Source: Toxoplasma gondii ME49 (Eukaryota; Apicomplexa; Conoidasida; Eucoccidiorida; Sarcocystidae). From it: 64,000 bases of DNA. Shown here one piece after another: positions 45,340-58,200 of this stretch. The stretch spans positions 1,428,954-1,492,953 of the forward strand of contig NC_031470.1 in NCBI RefSeq assembly GCF_000006565.2, read 5' to 3'. The notes beneath the pieces were generated by a model. It saw only the letters and a list, made by a program, of their open reading frames with translations. It ran no database searches and was not told the origin of the DNA. Position 1 is the stretch's first letter; every line of letters begins with the position of its first letter. Position numbers and translations under genes: made by a program.

Positions 45340-47668
45340 TTACATGCCTTGTGACTCTCGTGTCTCGTCTGCCCTTGTGCCGGCTCCAGCGTGACTCGCG
45401 TGGCGGATACGCTCGGTGGCAGCACGGAGCTTCCGTAAGAAGTTCACTTCGGCGACCGCCTCTGCAAGGGAAGACGTTTGAAACCTGCTGCAGGCTGCAT
45501 CTGTCCCTCGGGGCGAAGGAGAGGTGGAAGACGAGCATACGAAAGACCGGAACGTTCTCGGCGTGTAGAACTCCTCGTTGCTGCTGCGACTGCGCGCGGT
45601 TACTGCGCCCCTCGCAGTGACCATGCCAGAGTCATCGGAGCGGATTTGTCCCGACTCCGGACTGGGCAAATCTCGATGCCCTCCCTCGCCTTCGCTGTTG
45701 TCTCGTCGCCGACTGTATCGCATGCGTCTCGGGCTTGCGGGGGGGAACGGCGAAGGCAGGTACCCTCCCGATGAATCCACGAAGTCGGAGACCCTTGTCT
45801 CCGTGAAACAGTCGCTTTCTCGACGTTCGAACTCCCTCACACAATCGGCCCTCCTACTGGATTCCACTTCCCCTCTGCTGATAATCCGATGTCGCGTTGG
45901 CTCTGACGCGGGATGAACTTCTTCACCATCGCCATCGCCTAGACCACCGGTGCTTGACACCCAGTCTCGCCGCTTATACCCATGCCCCCTCGCTTTCTGG
46001 CGATCACAGGAATACGCCTTCTGCCCCTGCGCTTCCACGCTCTGTCTGCATTCCTCTGCTTCTGGGAAGCCGTCGGTGCCCGTTGCCTCGTCTCGAATCG
46101 GCTCCCATTCTCCCCCATGCTGTGAGGTGGAGCCTGGCGCCCGTACATCGCCCCCGGAACCGGTCGACGCGCGCCGGAGCGCATGTCCTGCGCTTATTCG
46201 GCGCGGACTGTCTAAGAAAGAACGCGCGGTAAAAAGAACAGATCGCGCCCTCGGGGCTGCACATGCAAGTGAAGCTGCGCGCCTCTCTCGGCGAACCAGG
46301 CTGGAGGTTGCAACAGCCTTCGCGGCCTCCGTAGCCGCTGCAAGCGTCGCCTCGTCCGCGGAGCCTGTGGCTGCAGACTGGCGGCTCCAGAGCCGCTCGG
46401 CACCGCTGGCGGACCTGTCAGTCATGCTAGCCTGGTGAGAGGGGAAGAAGAGGAACTCGTCTTCTTCACTCGCACTGCTGTCTCCAGCGGATACGTTGTC
46501 GCAGCCGCGCTTTAGCCTCTCTTCGTGCTCCACGCTCTTCCTCTCCCGCTTCACCATCTCCGTGATTCTAATAGGGTTCAGGTCCTGAACACTTGGGGAA
46601 CCTTCGATCGGCAACCTGTCGGTGGCTTCGGCGCGAAACAGGCCTGCAGAGGACGATCTCTCAGTGAAACGAGGAGTAGACCACGACAGGCGAGAGACAC
46701 GCGGGATGAAGCCTTTGTCTTCCCCTGAGAATCCGGCGCCTCCGGCTTCTGCGCCGAAAGGCCGCATTCCTTCGCCCCTCTGCGTACGCGGTGAGGAACG
46801 TCGAGTGAAGCGGTCGCAAGACCTGAAATCGCTGAAAGAAACCGTTTTCCTGATTTCCTCCGGTTGTCCTCGTCTCTCACGAGTCCTCCACGTCCCCTCG
46901 CTCGCACCATCGTAGCGCTCTCGTCTCCCGCGTACCGTGTGAGCGTGCATCGACCCTCTCGCCTCGAAGTTCTCTCGCTCAGGGGTGCTGCTGCTGGTAA
47001 TTCTTTCCGACCTCTCCGGGGATTCATGCAAGACAGACAAGACTTGGCAGCTGCTGCCATGCGGCAGCTTCTCCTTTTCCCCCTTTCCCCGCTTCGACAG
47101 AGACTCTCGAATGGGCCGGAGCCGAAGGACAAAACCTCCTTCCGGCTCCAGAGGACAAATCAGTGAGGCCCGACAGGCGCTGCACGCCCGGCCTCCACCC
47201 TTTTCACTCGAAGGCGTTCGCTCGAGCAAATCGTCGAGTCTGTACACATCCCCGACATAGCGTAGGGAGGGGCGGTTCCGAAAAGGAAAAACAGCTGCAT
47301 CCGCTGCTTGCCGATCCTCTTGAGACAGAGCCTCCTCGTCCTCTTCCGTAGGGTTGTACGAGTGAAGGACTGCGAACAGAAGCAGAAAGAGAGTGAGAAA
47401 AAGAAGAATGGCTGTACATACACCTGAAGACGGTGCCGAGAGAGAGAGCAAGCGCGGATCTCTACTGTGACGCTTCGACTCCTTCGCAGTCTCTGAGAAC
47501 GTGAGCGAGTACGAGGACAAAGGCAAGATCCCAGCGAGCTTGCCAGCTCTCCACAGTCTGAGGGGAAGAGCACGGATGACACTGAAAAAAGTGAGACGAG
47601 TTCTGTATGGCCCTACCCCGCTCTTGCTCCTCTTTGCTAATGAGCTTCAGTCCGAGAGCGTGTTCCAC
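45340..47668 (-). CDS. Large disordered protein of unknown function, partial gene model
   Basis: The last exon, 47369-45340, follows a very strong acceptor (ttctgcttctgttcgcag on the minus strand). It is preceded by a small exon 47668-47617 (VEHALGLKLISKEEQER, acceptor catctgcgcctgcag, donor GGG|GTAGGG). The phases agree (1 to 1), giving ...ISKEEQERVLHSYNPTEEDE. The 676-residue tail exon is Ser/Arg/Glu-rich and disordered, with one Cys pair region (RACSACRASLICPLEPEGGF) and a C-terminal helix (AEAVAEVNFLRKLRAATERI). Neither exon has a start codon at its head, so at least one 5' exon lies above 47668; a frame ending KKEPVEFDVFLLGPRA near 47812 with donor GTGACG would fit phase 0. No domain recognised. 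Confidence 0.55.
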
Positions 47669-50600
47669 CTGCAGGCGCAGATGAAAGAATATGAAGAAGA
47701 ACAATAAAAAATGGGCTTTCCTGGTGGAAACGAGCGGCCTGATCGCCCTCGTAAAACTGACTAATTTGCGTGAAACACACCACGAAAAGCTAAGAAAGCT
47801 GTCGAGCGTCACCGCCCTAGGACCAAGTAAGAATACATCGAATTCTACAGGTTCTTTCTTCGCCTGTCCACTCGCCTCGGTCTCCCCTTTATTCCACGGT
47901 CCCTTATCCAGCTGCGCACATGTCTCGCCTTCCTCGTCCTCTCCTATCTTCTTCCTTTTCACTCTGCCGATACGCGTTCTCTCTTTCCTCGTATTCTTCC
48001 TTCGTCTCCTAGTCTGCTGTGTTAACAGTGCATCCAACCTTCCCCCTTTGTTCCCGCCTTCTCCGGTTCAACTCCAACTCCTTCAAACCTGCTTTGTCGC
48101 CTCTGCCTTCCCTTACACGAATACGACAGTTGCCGAGCGCCCCCGTGAGCATTGTGTCACCTTCTTTTGAGTGTGTTCTCGCGTTGTGAAAAGGTGCTCA
48201 CCGCTCGGCTGCGGCCACCGCAGCAGCAAAGAGCCACAATTTCTCGCCAGGTGACAGACGGCCTTCTCCACTGGACCATTGCGGACAACACTCCTCGTTA
48301 CTCGTCCTTTCACACGGTTTGCTGAGTTCCTGGACAACATTACGTTCATCTCCTTGCGAAACAGAGAGACAGTCGAGTCCCCATGGTACTAGACTGACTC
48401 CACTTTTGAGATACAGTCAAGCCCTCTGTGATTGCCGTACACCGCTACCCCACACCCTCAGATGTCACGTAAAGCTGTGGAGAATGACCGCCCAGTTCTC
48501 GGTAGGCTTCGCCTTGTGAAAATAAGCAATGAACTGCCGGAAGAAGGAGCAAACGAACACGACCCAAATGGGGAAGACCAGAAGGAAAGACGGTGGCAGT
48601 TTTGGGGTGGAATGCTGAGGAGGGAAAAGCGCCAGACGGAGAAGAGGGAGAAAGGCCGCGAAAAGAAGAACATAAGGGCACACATGCAAGTGAAAAAAAG
48701 AACGAAAAAGGTCATATAGAAACTTTGAGTGAGAACGATGTGCAGTAAGAAACAAACAACAGAAGACAGGGAAACGGGTACGGAGACAGAAAGACTCCTT
48801 TTGACAAGACTGGAAAACCACTCCACAACAAATACAAAGGAGCCTGGTGGACCTCCTAGAAGCGCTCCTGTCTAGTGCAAAACTCGTAACACAGAAAGCT
48901 GGAGAGGCGTCGACCTTGTTTGGTCAGTTGACATCTCGGAAAACTGCGAAGTGCTCGCCTCCCGAGGTTTTTCACCGCACCCCCACATGTCCAGGCTCGT
49001 TTCCAGTCTCTCTCTCCGCTTGGCTTGAGTTCCGTCTCAGTTGTCTTTCACCGCTTCATATGTTACTGTCGCGTTTCTTCGCAAGTGCTTAACGGCACCA
49101 CCCTCTCTCCCAAATGAAAGGCAAGAGAAGGAAAATGGATTCGTTCACCACGGGACAAAGAAACTACGCTGTTAGAGACCAGGGATGGTACAAACACAGA
49201 AGAGACCCTGCTTGCAGAGGAACAGGAACAGAAACGGAGACGAACGAACAAGCGGTGGACAAGGTTTTCACAGAATCGACCTTCTGGAAGGCGTTACTCT
49301 TCCACGGCCGGAAGCACGCCCCTAATAGTGTTTGGTAACAAGTAGTGGAAGTGGCGAATTCGGGAATCGATGCCTTGGAGAAAATCTTTCTTCCGCATCG
49401 ATTGTGTACCCGAGGCCCCAGCTCAATTGAGTCGTATGTCTGCCTCAACACACTTGACCATAAAAAAAGATGCCCGAACAACGATATCTCCTTTTGTTCC
49501 ACTGAGATGAAAATACTAGCGATAAAAACTCAACGGTTTGCCCTGTTTGGTTCCCTGTTCTCGTTCCTTCAGTTAGCTGCACAGGCCCGTGTAAAAAAGA
49601 TGAGGCGCGAGCCGTAAGACGGCTAAGTAGGTGGCGAGTTGCAAAGTGGCTTACTCGCGTTGCTGTACTCTACTTTTCCCGAATTAAACAGCTGTCGCAT
49701 AAAAAACAAAAGAAAACGGGTAGGAGCATTGGGAAAAAGACAGTCGACAAGTTCTGGAAGCGAGACGGCGGACGAATCCGTCGATGAGGAGACAAAGGAG
49801 AATCGTGGGCAACAGCAGCTCGCCGGGTAGTCCGACGGTAGTATATCTTGTTGAGTCTCTCCAAAAATCTAATTTGCTTCCCATTGAATAAGAAAAACTC
49901 GAGAGGGAGAACAATGAGTTAAAGCACTTCAAGAGAGAGACTTGACCGTTCTTTCGCCGCGCAGAAGAGACGGTCTTCGTCGTGCTCCGAGGACCTCGCA
50001 ACTATGGTCCTCTCTGCGTTCCCCTTTGACACGACCGATAGAACCGGCATGCAACCGTAGTGCACAGGCGAACTTTGCAGCCTCAGTATTTCTTTGCGAC
50101 ACGTTCTATAATGTGCCATTCTTTATCCATTAATAAGCGAAAATATAGGCGAGTACTGCATTGGAAACGGAGGATGATTCTAGAGCGCGTTTTTTTAACT
50201 GTACACTCCGACGGCACGGCCAGGAAAAACACACAATACGCTTCTCTCAGCGATTCTCGGACAACGAAACGCTCAAGCGAAGGAGGCATGTAGGACCTCT
50301 GCTATTCGGTTTGGATTTCATGGAGAAATCAGTGCTGCGCATGTTTACGAGTCACACTTTTCAAATTCGATATAGAACCACAAGAGCGAGATATATCACC
50401 AGATTTGAATTCGGTGCGGCAGAGGGCCGGCTATATGTTCTCCTGGACGAAGGCTGCCGCTGTCTGACAAAAGGTACACGCCGAAAAGAGGTTTCATGAA
50501 GTGCAATAGTCAATGCGGTAGATGATGAGCTCAGCTCCAGCTTCGTTTCAGGGCACTGTGGGTCTGGCGGGGCTGACCTGTGCAGTGCCCTGTAGTGAGC

Positions 50601-52237
50601 GTGTGCGTCGTGGATTCCAAGCTTACGCTCATTTTTGTAACTCTTCGCAGCTACGCTAGCTCAGATGCCGTTTTCCACCCCGGAGTGACCTGTATACTTG
50701 AAGCTGATAGGTACCGGAAGACACTCAGATCGAGGGACCCAATCACGGCGCCAACGCTCGCTTTCCCGCCCAACCATACCTGTGAAAGTTACTCTGACTC
50801 TAGATTCACAAGAACCGTTAACCTTTTCGTTTCTGCACAGTGTATTCCGCATCCAGGAATATGAGTTGGAAAATCCTTGGAGAGTGAGCCGCGTGATGTG
50901 TAACACCGCAGTTCCCTGACAGCGTCGTAGCCTTTGCCAGTAGCTCTAATCCGATTATGTCAGAACGATAAAAATCCGTGTACAGGCGTCTGATGGTGAG
51001 TGCTATATTGGCGCTATGTTTGCACCTATTCATCAGAATGCCTGCTCTGCCCATATTGTGAATCGGCTTCTCCCCTCCACTCGACACCGACAAAAAATGT
51101 CCCACATCTTCGAATGCGTGTTTTTTGTGAAACAGAGTCCAGGAAACAGAACCGCTGGAATCATGCTCGTAGAACCGCATCTGACGCGCCTTCTTCAAGC
51201 GAGTCACACATAGTTCCTGACAGATTCCGTCTTTAATGGATCTGTGGAGGGGAGAAATTTGATGTGCTGCACATCAAGAGCCCCTACAGCCTTTTCGGCG
51301 GGAGGGGATCCGGAAGAAATTCCGTGGAAATTCTGCTTGCAAGACGCATACGATCCAACCGCTTCAATCAGGGTTTGAATGTTACATCAAAAACGATCTC
51401 CGGATCCTGGATTTTTGGTACCAGAGGAGGAAAAGGGGATCATCTCCCCCTGATCAGACGCGTCGGTTATTATTAACAATTTAACAAACTGAAGCGACTG
51501 AATAGGTACAGGTTGATTTCCCGCAACAGTACGAAAATAGGGGAATGCTTGTTTTTCAATCACAACCGGTGGAAGCTCAGATGTCTGATTTCCTCTTGTC
51601 ACGAATATCATTTTGTGTCTCGCATCGAATGCGCAGCAGAGCTGTTGCCCCACTGGGGCCCCGTACCACGCTTGTCTTCATTTACATTGATGACCATCCG
51701 CATGCACGGAAACATTTCTCTCTCTCGTATCAATCAAAAACAATCTGTCCAAGTCCCCTCTCAGCTCTCAGGCACAAGGGATGCCCTTGTTCGTAGATTA
51801 CCTACCGCCTGAAAGAGCCCGGCGTAACGTCGTTCTCTGTTCCAACGGCCACATGAGAAACTGCTGTTCTTATGTGCAACCGCATGATACGACCTCACTG
51901 ATTTTGCGTTCGATGAAGTGGAGGCATCGTCGAAGCCCCAGACAACAACGAAGAGCTCCGGACCCGAATCGCCACCTCTGGCAAAGTTTCCCACCCGACC
52001 TCTTACCAAAATGGAATGCCACTCGTCCCCCCCTGCCGCCTGATCTGCTGAAAGCTTCGTTCCGGCAGAACCGACGGAGTTCCTAACTTGTTGAAAGCAT
52101 TCTGCAACGTTGCGTACATGCTAGGAAAAAAGTAATCACTGGAACGTCAACGACCGCTATGAATATCAGACACATATACTTGATTCCTCTCAAACGATGG
52201 GCGATTGGTAAGGAAGCTTAGCTGAGTTCCTTGCAAG
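47669..52237. other. Long region between divergent genes, mostly non-coding
   Basis: The left edge (about 47.8-48.2 kb) probably holds 5' exon(s) of the minus-strand gene. A basic plus-strand frame from ATG 48461 (about 86 codons, MSRKAVENDRPVLGRLRL...) is the only other mildly coding-like piece. 49-52.2 kb shows short frames only and should include the promoter of the 52238 gene. Confidence 0.4.
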
Positions 52238-55200
52238 ATGACGGTTTCGTTGCCACTCTACATTTTTCAATTCTATCTGGATCTTGGCGTGGTAAAGCCT
52301 CAGATGCCGACACGTACTGTGCAAGGAGTTAACGCCGTTTTGAGCCCGAGAACAACTGCCAACTTTGAGAATGGTATCCCAGTCGCTCAAACGCTTAACG
52401 CACTCTTTGCGAGACACCGCCTTCCTAGTCGCATCGATATAACTACGCTTTCGTGTTCTCAAACTCATGCGGCTTGTGAGGCTAACTGGCGTTCCCTTAT
52501 TACGCCTTTGAGGCAGCTAGGCGTGGAATTGGGGGAAGACGACGCAGAAGCGGTTGCCCTGGGTGACCGCTCGCTCCTGGAGAGCCTTCTGACAGAAATT
52601 TACCAGAAACACAGACGATGGCTTTCGAAAGTCAATCGCGAGCTTTCTGCAGAAAGAAGGAGCATGTCGAACACCAGGAAACAGGTTTCTAGAGAAACGC
52701 ATCCTGCGCGTCAAGGCTACTACGCAAGGTTAGTTTGCCCGCTCCATTTAAAGAGATCCAACATCCAGTGCGAACGACGGCACGAACTGCATTCATCACA
52801 CATCTATCCACCTGTACCATGGTTTCCGTTCATACCGAGCAGTTTGGTCGGTAGGACCTCGGTGGATACGGAAAAGAAATTCTGCAAAGCTGAGTTAAAT
52901 AAAACGAACACTAGGCAACATGTTGTGTCCGAGACTGGGGGCTGAAATGGGAGAGCCGGCACACGACGATAGCAAAACGATGCTGCCTGTGCAAGTCGTT
53001 GTACTTGAACAGGGAACTGTGGCACAGAAATGACAGTTTTGAATGTATCTGTTCAATGAACCAAAAGCCAATTGCACTGTAGAGATCAACACGAAGATCT
53101 GCATGTTCGATGAATGGCGATGGGTTGCGTGATTGTCTCATGCGATCCCTGAAGGAAAAGATGATGCGGTTCGGTCACATCGTTTGGTGAACCTCCGGTT
53201 GGATCGAAAGGAATCTGTGACGCGAAAAAGGACACCGTTGGGGACTGAATTATCGGCTGTGTTCACACTGTTGTAGAGTAGTGTCTGATGCTGCATTCAC
53301 ACCTATCGAAAATGGTAAACGTTATCCAACAATAACGATATCTCCATTCACACGTTTAGGGTTCTCTTACCACGAGACCGGAAAAGCCACTGATCTCTTT
53401 GTCTCCCAATCCCTAAACGTGCAAAGAACGAAAAATATCCGTTTTCTGTGCTCACTTGTCGGCCGGTGAGTTAGACTCGCCGCACAGCGCGAACGAGCTT
53501 CGACGGGAACACGGTCTTCCTCCATTTTGACTTCTCGTGAGGCTGAAGCGAAGGAAATTTCAAAACGCCAAAAAGACCGACTCCCGAACCGAGGACAAAC
53601 TGGTCACCTAAGTCTGTCAGATGGGCAGTATTTTCACATAGAAGGGGAACTCTCGTCTGGTCATCACAACGTCATTGCGGCTGCACCTGCAGAAGGCGAA
53701 GATACTCCGCCGGCGTCCTCTGTTGCCTCCGACGTTTCCGCCTCATCGGTTGCTCTACGGAGGGGGAATCAAACAATCGAGCGGTTTGTGCCACCACGGG
53801 GTCAGGTAAACCGGAGAGGCGAGGACTGTCCAGCTGCCGGAGACACAGAAACCAACACGAATGCACTGGGAAAGACGAACTCGCGAGAAACGGTCTTTTC
53901 GACCGCACATGGAGGAAACAGTGGAGAGCGGCGTCCTTGCCAGCACCAGCAACGTTCTATGCATATTCGTCGAGAAAGGATCCCCGCCTCGTTTCCGACC
54001 GATTCCTCTAATTCTTCTGCCGCGCCTTCCACGTCGCAGCCAGTTCCTCCATCCTCGGTTCCCAACGCCTCCTCCACTCTTCTCCCATATACTGAGGATA
54101 AGCGCACCCACTCTCCCGCAGCGTCGTTGTACGTAACTCACCATCAGGCGCCAGTCGCGACCAGGTCTGCGGCTGGTTCTGCCCCGAGTTCTGCTGCTAC
54201 GTCTTCGTCTTTTAGCTTGTCTCCCTCTTCTGTGCCCTGTCGCATGCTTACTTCCCCCTTGAGCGATACCAACAGATCTACGGCTGGGCTGCCCTTGTCC
54301 CCGACCGTCGTGCAGCGAAGCATCGCACCTCACTCACACACTGCGCAGTCGCCTCGTTCCTCTAAAGTGGAGAACATGGCGCCGTTGCCTCGGCGGTGTG
54401 TGGGGTCGTCTTCGTCTCACCACGGGTCGCCTATGCTGTCCTCTCCTCCGCCTCCTCACTCGCCGTCTGCGGTGCGCAGAGAGAGACAGGCAACCTCTCA
54501 CTCTTCTTCCAGATCCACTGTCGCGGCTGGCGACCCTGTGGGCGGCTGCTCTTCCCGGGAAGAATCCGCAGTGGCGCCTCTCCCGTTCCTACCGAAGAAG
54601 CGGGAGCCTTGGTCTGTCGTCTGCCCGGCTCCGCCTCTCAGTTCCTCAGCTCACTCGCGCGCGCCACTCTCTGGGTCAGCCACCGACCAGCAAGTGGAGG
54701 ACGCGATTTTCCACAGGAGTCAAGAAAACGCGCCAAGGAAGCCAACGGCGAAAGCGCGTGACGCGGCGGCATCTCCTTCCTCACTGCCTCCTGTCTCTTC
54801 TTCTTCAGTTTCTGCGTTTCTTCTGGATGAGAGGAAACTGCAAGATGACGCACACCAGCGTCGCTTACGGTCTCCTGGAAGAGACGCGTCGTTCTGTTCA
54901 CTCGACTCTTCGTCCTCTTCGTCGCCTCTAGAGCCTTCGTCTCGCTCCTCTTTTGCCTCGTTTTTTCCCTCTATCAATGCCACCGGTTCAGTGACGCCTC
55001 TCTGGCCTCAGACCGCGGCTTCATCGTCTCTCCCAGACTGTGGAGGTAACCGACAAGTCTCTCGCACTTCTTCGGATTGTCCGACGCAACCTGCATTTCA
55101 TTCCGAGGCCCCTTCGCCTTGTTCTTCAACTCGGGCGCTGCCTCGTTCCTCCCCTTTCCACGTCCGCAGAGAAGCAGACTCTCCGCCTGAGCTGCATGAC

Positions 55201-58200
55201 GGTGTTGACTGCGAAATGCGAGGCAGAGCAGAGCATTCAGTCCAGGAGCCTTTGCCTTTCTTTTCGTCGCCACCTCCGTCTGTCATTCCACAGCATTCGC
55301 CACGCTCCACAGTCATCCCGGCTTCAGCCTGGTCCAGAAGATCGCTTCCTCGAGGGCCTAGCGAGCCTGACGCCGACTTAGGACCTCTCACATGCTCTTG
55401 GCCCAGGAGGAGAACAGAAGGAGAGGATGAGACGGAACCGATAGGAGAAGAAGATGCGAGCTCAAGGAGCAGAGGCATAGACGAAATAGAGAGAGAGCGA
55501 AGACCCTTCAACTGTGAAATAGAGCATAGAACAAGAGCCAGAGCGTTGCAAGGGCAAAGAGAGGACGGCGAACGTGATACAGACTGGGACTCTGAAATGC
55601 GCCAAACTGAACGCCGTTCATTGCGTAGACAAATCCGCTCACAAAACAGTGGAGCTGAAAGTATATCTGGTGTTCAAAATGACCAACAAATCGTGAGAGA
55701 ACCACTTCCGTGTACCGCGAAAGAACAACTATCAGGCCTCTCACCAGCTGGAGACTCGAGTCCTAGCTCTTCATTAACATCACATCGTGTTTCAGTGTCA
55801 AACCCTCTCCTCAAACGTCCCTCGGTTTATTTCCCGGAGGAACTACAGAACTGTCCATCTTGGGGTACGACCTTTTCCGATCTCTGTCGTTCTCCCCACT
55901 ATCGCGTTTCTTCGGTGGCACTTGGCCGTTGTGTCAAGCCTCGGCGACTGCGCTTTCGTCTTCCTACACCTTGTCGGCCAAGTCGAGCTACTCGCGCAAC
56001 CTCCACAGAGCGTCCCTCCACTGTTCAGGTCTCCATGAAGGCCGCTTGCGTGTCTTTACAGTACCAGGGAAATTGTCGGTCTCCGTTACCTTTTTCCGCT
56101 TCTTCGTCGCCTCCTTCGTCGCCTCCTTCGTCTCAGTGCCCTTCAGAGACACACAGCGGTTTCGAGGAAATGATCGAAGATGTTGACGAAACGGAAGAAA
56201 ACAGTTCTTCTTCCCGCGTCGCCATCGAGTGCGCCGCGATTGGCGCTGCTTCGTCGTCCGCCTCAACAGAAGAGGCGAGGCGAGACGCATGCGGGAAGGC
56301 GAAGGAGAAGAGACGTCACAAACGTGGAGGAGGAGGAAGAGGCGCAGTGTCCTCTCCATCTCTGAGAACTTCTGCTCCGCGTACGTTTTCAGCTTGGCCT
56401 TCTGCGCCCCCGTTTCACTCCCGGCAATCATCGTCTTCCCTCGCTGCGTCAGAGTTCCGCGACGCGCCAGTCCGTACGAAAAGAGGGAACTTGACCGTAG
56501 ACCGACGAAGGGCGCAGACCTGCGAAGAGGCCTTCGTTCTTGCGACAGAGAGAGCATTCGGAGTCACCTGGAGGGAGGCTGTAGAGGCCGTAAAGAAGAA
56601 GGCAGGAATGTTCAGAAGGCTTCAAACTATTTTCGCCGAAGACGAAACGCGCTTTCGAGTCGGTATGCGTCTGTGGGCGGAAGAGTTCCTGGCTGCAGAG
56701 CGGAACGCAGGCGAAGAACGAGGGCGCCACAGACGTCGTCGCGGGCAAGGCGACGCAGGGCAAGAAAGAGCAGACGCAGGGCAAAGAAGGCGAAAAACGG
56801 AAGACACCGACGAACTCCGAGACCCAGGAAAAACAAGAGATGGACCCTGTGGAAACCAGGCACGGAGCCAAAGTATGCATGCGTCTGAAGAGACCCCCCG
56901 CATTCTCACGGGAAAGCTTCTCGACGACCTCGTTAAAGCGATGGCAAAGGACTGGAAAAAGCTCCCCATCGTCCTCGACATCTTCAGAGAAGGTAACAGC
57001 ATACGAGTTCACCTGCGAGACAAGAAAAGCAACCAAAAACAGCCAACACTAACACACATATTTATTCGTATACATGTATATGCATATATATATACATATA
57101 CATATACATATACATATATATATATATATATATATATGTACGTTTGGTTGTGTCGGTGTCTGTGTAGATGGAGTGTGGGAATCGATATTTGTTTTCAACT
57201 CGAAGGAAGGAGGCAGGCGTAGATCTGCCCGTTGTGACGGGACCGCAGAGTTGCAAGGTACAGCTTCACGTTCATCCGCGTTCTTACCAATCTTTTTCAG
57301 AGAGTGGTGTCGTTGACGCTGTCGTGCATTCGCATCTCAGGTGCCTTCTTTTGCGGGTCTCCCTTCCTCCCGCCTAACACGAACGACAGTATTACCGCTT
57401 TTTCCTCGTCCTCCACTTCGTCTTCAGATCGCTGCGGTTTGCGCGCTTCAGCCTTGGCATCCCCTGTTTGCGTTTCTTCGTCTATTTCTTCTCACCTTCT
57501 TCTCTACCTTCGTGTCCTTTCAAGTTTCCTTCTGCAACTCGACCATTTCTACAGAGACCTTGGGGGCTTTCTTCCTCGTCTTGTTCGTTCGTCCTCTGCC
57601 TCTGCCGCCTCGTCCGCCTGTTCACCTCCTCTTATTACTGAGCTTGCAAGACTTCTGCATGCGATTCTCTCTTCGGCGCCCAGCCTCGCTCTCCCGACAG
57701 CTTACGCCGTTTCGCCCTCTGCCCGACTGCCTTCCGCGCCTTCTTTCAGCTCTTCTCGGAGCTCTCCTGGCCGTTCGTATCTCTCGACGTCTGCGGTCTG
57801 CTGTGTGTCTCCGCCGTACTCTGGCTCAACTTCGTCTGCACCTTGGATGGCCTCTCCCCGATTCTCTCGAAGACTTCCTGCCTTCTTCTGGCAATCCTCA
57901 CGGATTGAGCACACTGAGGAATCCACGAGTGTTTCGTACAGAACAACAGTGCGGTCGGCGAAGGCAGAGGAAAGCCTTGCTTCTCTCGGAGACCTGGTGG
58001 CGCAACTGCTCGCCTTTCTCGGAAAAGAAGACCCCCGTCGCTTTCTCAGGGAAGTGATCCCTTCAGCTCTCAACGCAGACGAAGAAGCGTTCGCTCTCGT
58101 CGCCCTCAGACTTGTGCCTCTCTGGGGAGAAGGACTGAGGAGTCTCCTGCAGGGTGCAGAGAAGACTAAGAGAAAGAAGGCAGAGCACCGACGGACTGAT

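Noticed and set aside
45340..47526. Type II membrane protein with an N-terminal anchor
   Set aside because: The anchor is the pyrimidine tract of an intron, and the frame begins with TTG, not ATG.
57062..57222. Tyr/Ile/Thr repeat tail at the end of the long 53.5-57.2 kb frame
   Set aside because: It is a TA microsatellite read as protein; a donor at 56992 and an acceptor at 57427 remove it and keep phase.
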